DNA of 64,000 nt from Dasyornis broadbenti. Taxonomy: Eukaryota; Chordata; Aves; Passeriformes; Dasyornithidae. Every line of letters begins with the position of its first letter. Position 1 is the first letter of the stretch. The stretch covers positions 674,847-738,846 of the forward strand of contig VZRN01002950.1 of assembly GCA_013397935.1 (NCBI GenBank), written 5' to 3'. This document shows positions 62,269-64,000 of this stretch, in pieces. A model generated the notes under the pieces. The model was not told where the DNA came from. It saw only the letters and a program-made list of their open reading frames with translations, and did no database searches. Made by a program: the position numbers and the translations under genes.

Positions 62269-64000
62269 CTAAAAGAGATATTGGTACAAATGAAGGTTTT
62301 CAATTATGGAAAATATTATCTGCCTGGAAGGACTGTTCTGTGGATATTTAAAATTAAATAAAACCAAAATGACTGGCTATTCACAGCTTGCCTAACAGTG
62401 AATGAAGAAAGAAAGAAGAATAAATGAAGAATGAAGAATAAATAAACTAGAAATACAAGCAAATATATGCACCAATTGCTGAAAGGAATTCTTTATTGTG
62501 GTAAATGCAAGTATGAATGACAGTTACAGGAAAAAAAAAAGAAAAATGTGCAATGCAGACAACTATAACATCTAAGAAAGAAACAGAAACTGCAAAACAG
62601 TCTCCAGAGGAAGAGAACGAAGTTCCAATATTCAAAATTCTTAAAAACAAGTGTAGGCAAATAAAATGTTTAAATGATGAGAAGAAATGTCTCCATTCTG
62701 TACAAAACATACGAACCCTCCAATAACAAAGGGCTGCCTGGATAACCCAAGGCAGCTTGTCTAACACCTATTTGCTGATCACAATTTGATTGAAAATATG
62801 TGCATTGCAGACTACACAAATGCAACTGAACACCAGTATTTGCTAAGACCTTAGGTTAATCCCTCTTAAAATAATGCTGTTGAATAACCTCAGAACTTAA
62901 AATATCTCCATACAGTAAACTAGAGCACTCAGAAATTCAAATATACTTACGCTGCATATTTCAAAGTTTAGAACGCAACTCTTGAAGGGGAAAAATGTAT
63001 TCTTACTACTATAATACTATTTCAAAGTTCCTAATTTGATGCTTCTCACATCAGAAACACACTGGTAATTTATAATGCTCCTTTAAATGGGAATTTACAA
63101 AAAGAATTCATGTTATATATCCTATAACTCAGTTCAACATCATTATTTCTTTTATAGCTTGATTAAATATATGGAAGATTTAAAAAGAAAGAAAATCAAG
63201 CTCTGTAGTATAAAGGGTGATGCTAAGGAATTTTTTTTCTAACATAATGAGATCATACCATTAAGGCTCCACTGCTTGCAACTTACAAGTAATTTTCTTG
63301 CTTTATGGGATATTGTCCTTCATTCATACACACACTCCATTATGCATTATAGATAACGTATATAGGGGACTAAATGGAAGAAATTGCAATAAGCATTTCC
63401 ACAAGATAATGGAACGGATATATGATACAAGAGAGACTCAGCATGGATGAAGAAATCCGCTTATCAGGCCCCGCACAGTATTCCAGCTATTTATGTAAAG
63501 TTTAAGCATTGTTATCTGGAGAAGGGGGGAAGAAGGAGGGATTCACAGAGGAACAAGGTTATTCACTTGCTTTAGTAAGCCTCTGTGATAAACCCTTACT
63601 CATACTCCCCACACCCATAACTTTCAAAGACTTGTCTTCATTGAAACTCTGGGCTCTCTTTTGAAGTTTTACTAACAGTAAGAATGATGTGGTTGATACC
63701 ATTACTGCATAATATTGTAAAGGTGCAGGACAGAGCGGGAACAGCAGTGGGAAATTTTTAAAGGATATATTTAAATAGATATCTTACCACTAAAAAAATC
63801 CGTAATCCTGTTAGAGTTCTCTTTATTGTCAGCTATCCACAACTCCAAATTCAAGTTCTCTTGTTGAGGAATAAATAAACAAACCTCCTCTCTGGAACAA
63901 TACATACTATTCAGCTTTTCTTATCATGGGAGAGGTTTAATCCAAACCATTTTGGATCTCTATTCCCTCCACTGAATTTAATAATATCTGGAAAAGGCTT
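62269..64000. other. Non-coding, no confident feature
   Basis: AT-rich, with an A/G-rich patch of GAA and AAT words at 62402-62450. On the minus strand a 30-base block before GCAGC|GTAAGTAT (about 62952-62981), with acceptor CATTTTTCCCCTTCAAG, is a very weak exon candidate. Nothing else is seen. Confidence 0.45.

Noticed and set aside
62517..62726. Lys/Glu-rich 69-codon frame, plus strand
   Set aside because: It is explained by A/G-rich low-complexity sequence, and there are no splice borders.
1..64000. tRNA, rRNA, CRISPR array, operon, plasmid or phage feature, or intact provirus
   Set aside because: None is visible. The CR1 and MIR-like repeats and the splice-like motifs show vertebrate nuclear DNA, where prokaryotic features are not expected.

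Overview
The window looks like nuclear DNA of a bird or a close sauropsid. It is AT-rich, almost free of long open frames, and carries several truncated CR1 LINE copies. Two of these (about 1484 and 13760) keep the avian CR1 3'-end signature, the ATTCTATG-type octamer read on the minus strand as TCATAGAATC, and a plus-strand copy sits at 51.2 kb. There is no Alu- or L1-like sequence. Old MIR/CORE-SINE-like fragments are present (15.8, 21.5, 22.2, 29.9 and 53.2 kb). A 19-base N run between two poly(A) tracts marks an unclosed assembly gap.

Layout: 1-2000 is a T/G-rich start and a minus-strand CR1. 2-13.7 kb is mostly featureless AT-rich sequence. 13.7-14.8 kb has two CR1 3' ends. 15.7-22.3 kb holds three MIR-like SINEs and the gap. 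23.8-26.2 kb has two locally GC-rich patches. 26.7-39.1 kb holds three stretches that resemble conserved non-coding sequence (26.7, 30.2 and 38.6 kb), a hairpin and a few weak exon candidates. 42.8-49.9 kb holds the most convincing protein-coding signal, all on the minus strand, plus another CNE-like stretch (47.4 kb). 51-55 kb has a CR1, a CCAA-rich microsatellite, a SINE fragment and a 38-base T run. 55-64 kb is mostly non-coding with a few weak minus-strand exon candidates.

The simplest reading is the interior of a large minus-strand gene, or the edge of a gene desert. Two adjacent open blocks at 49470-49640 and 49702-49923 have splice-like borders, compatible phase and coding-like codons. 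A further open block at 42827-43013 could be a 3' terminal exon. I do not recognise the protein. The other candidate exons rest on splice motifs and a short open frame only, so several are probably chance. I found no tRNA, rRNA, CRISPR array, intact transposon, complete provirus or operon, and nothing that amounts to a new biological system. Most open frames of 60-160 codons here are what stop-poor random sequence gives.
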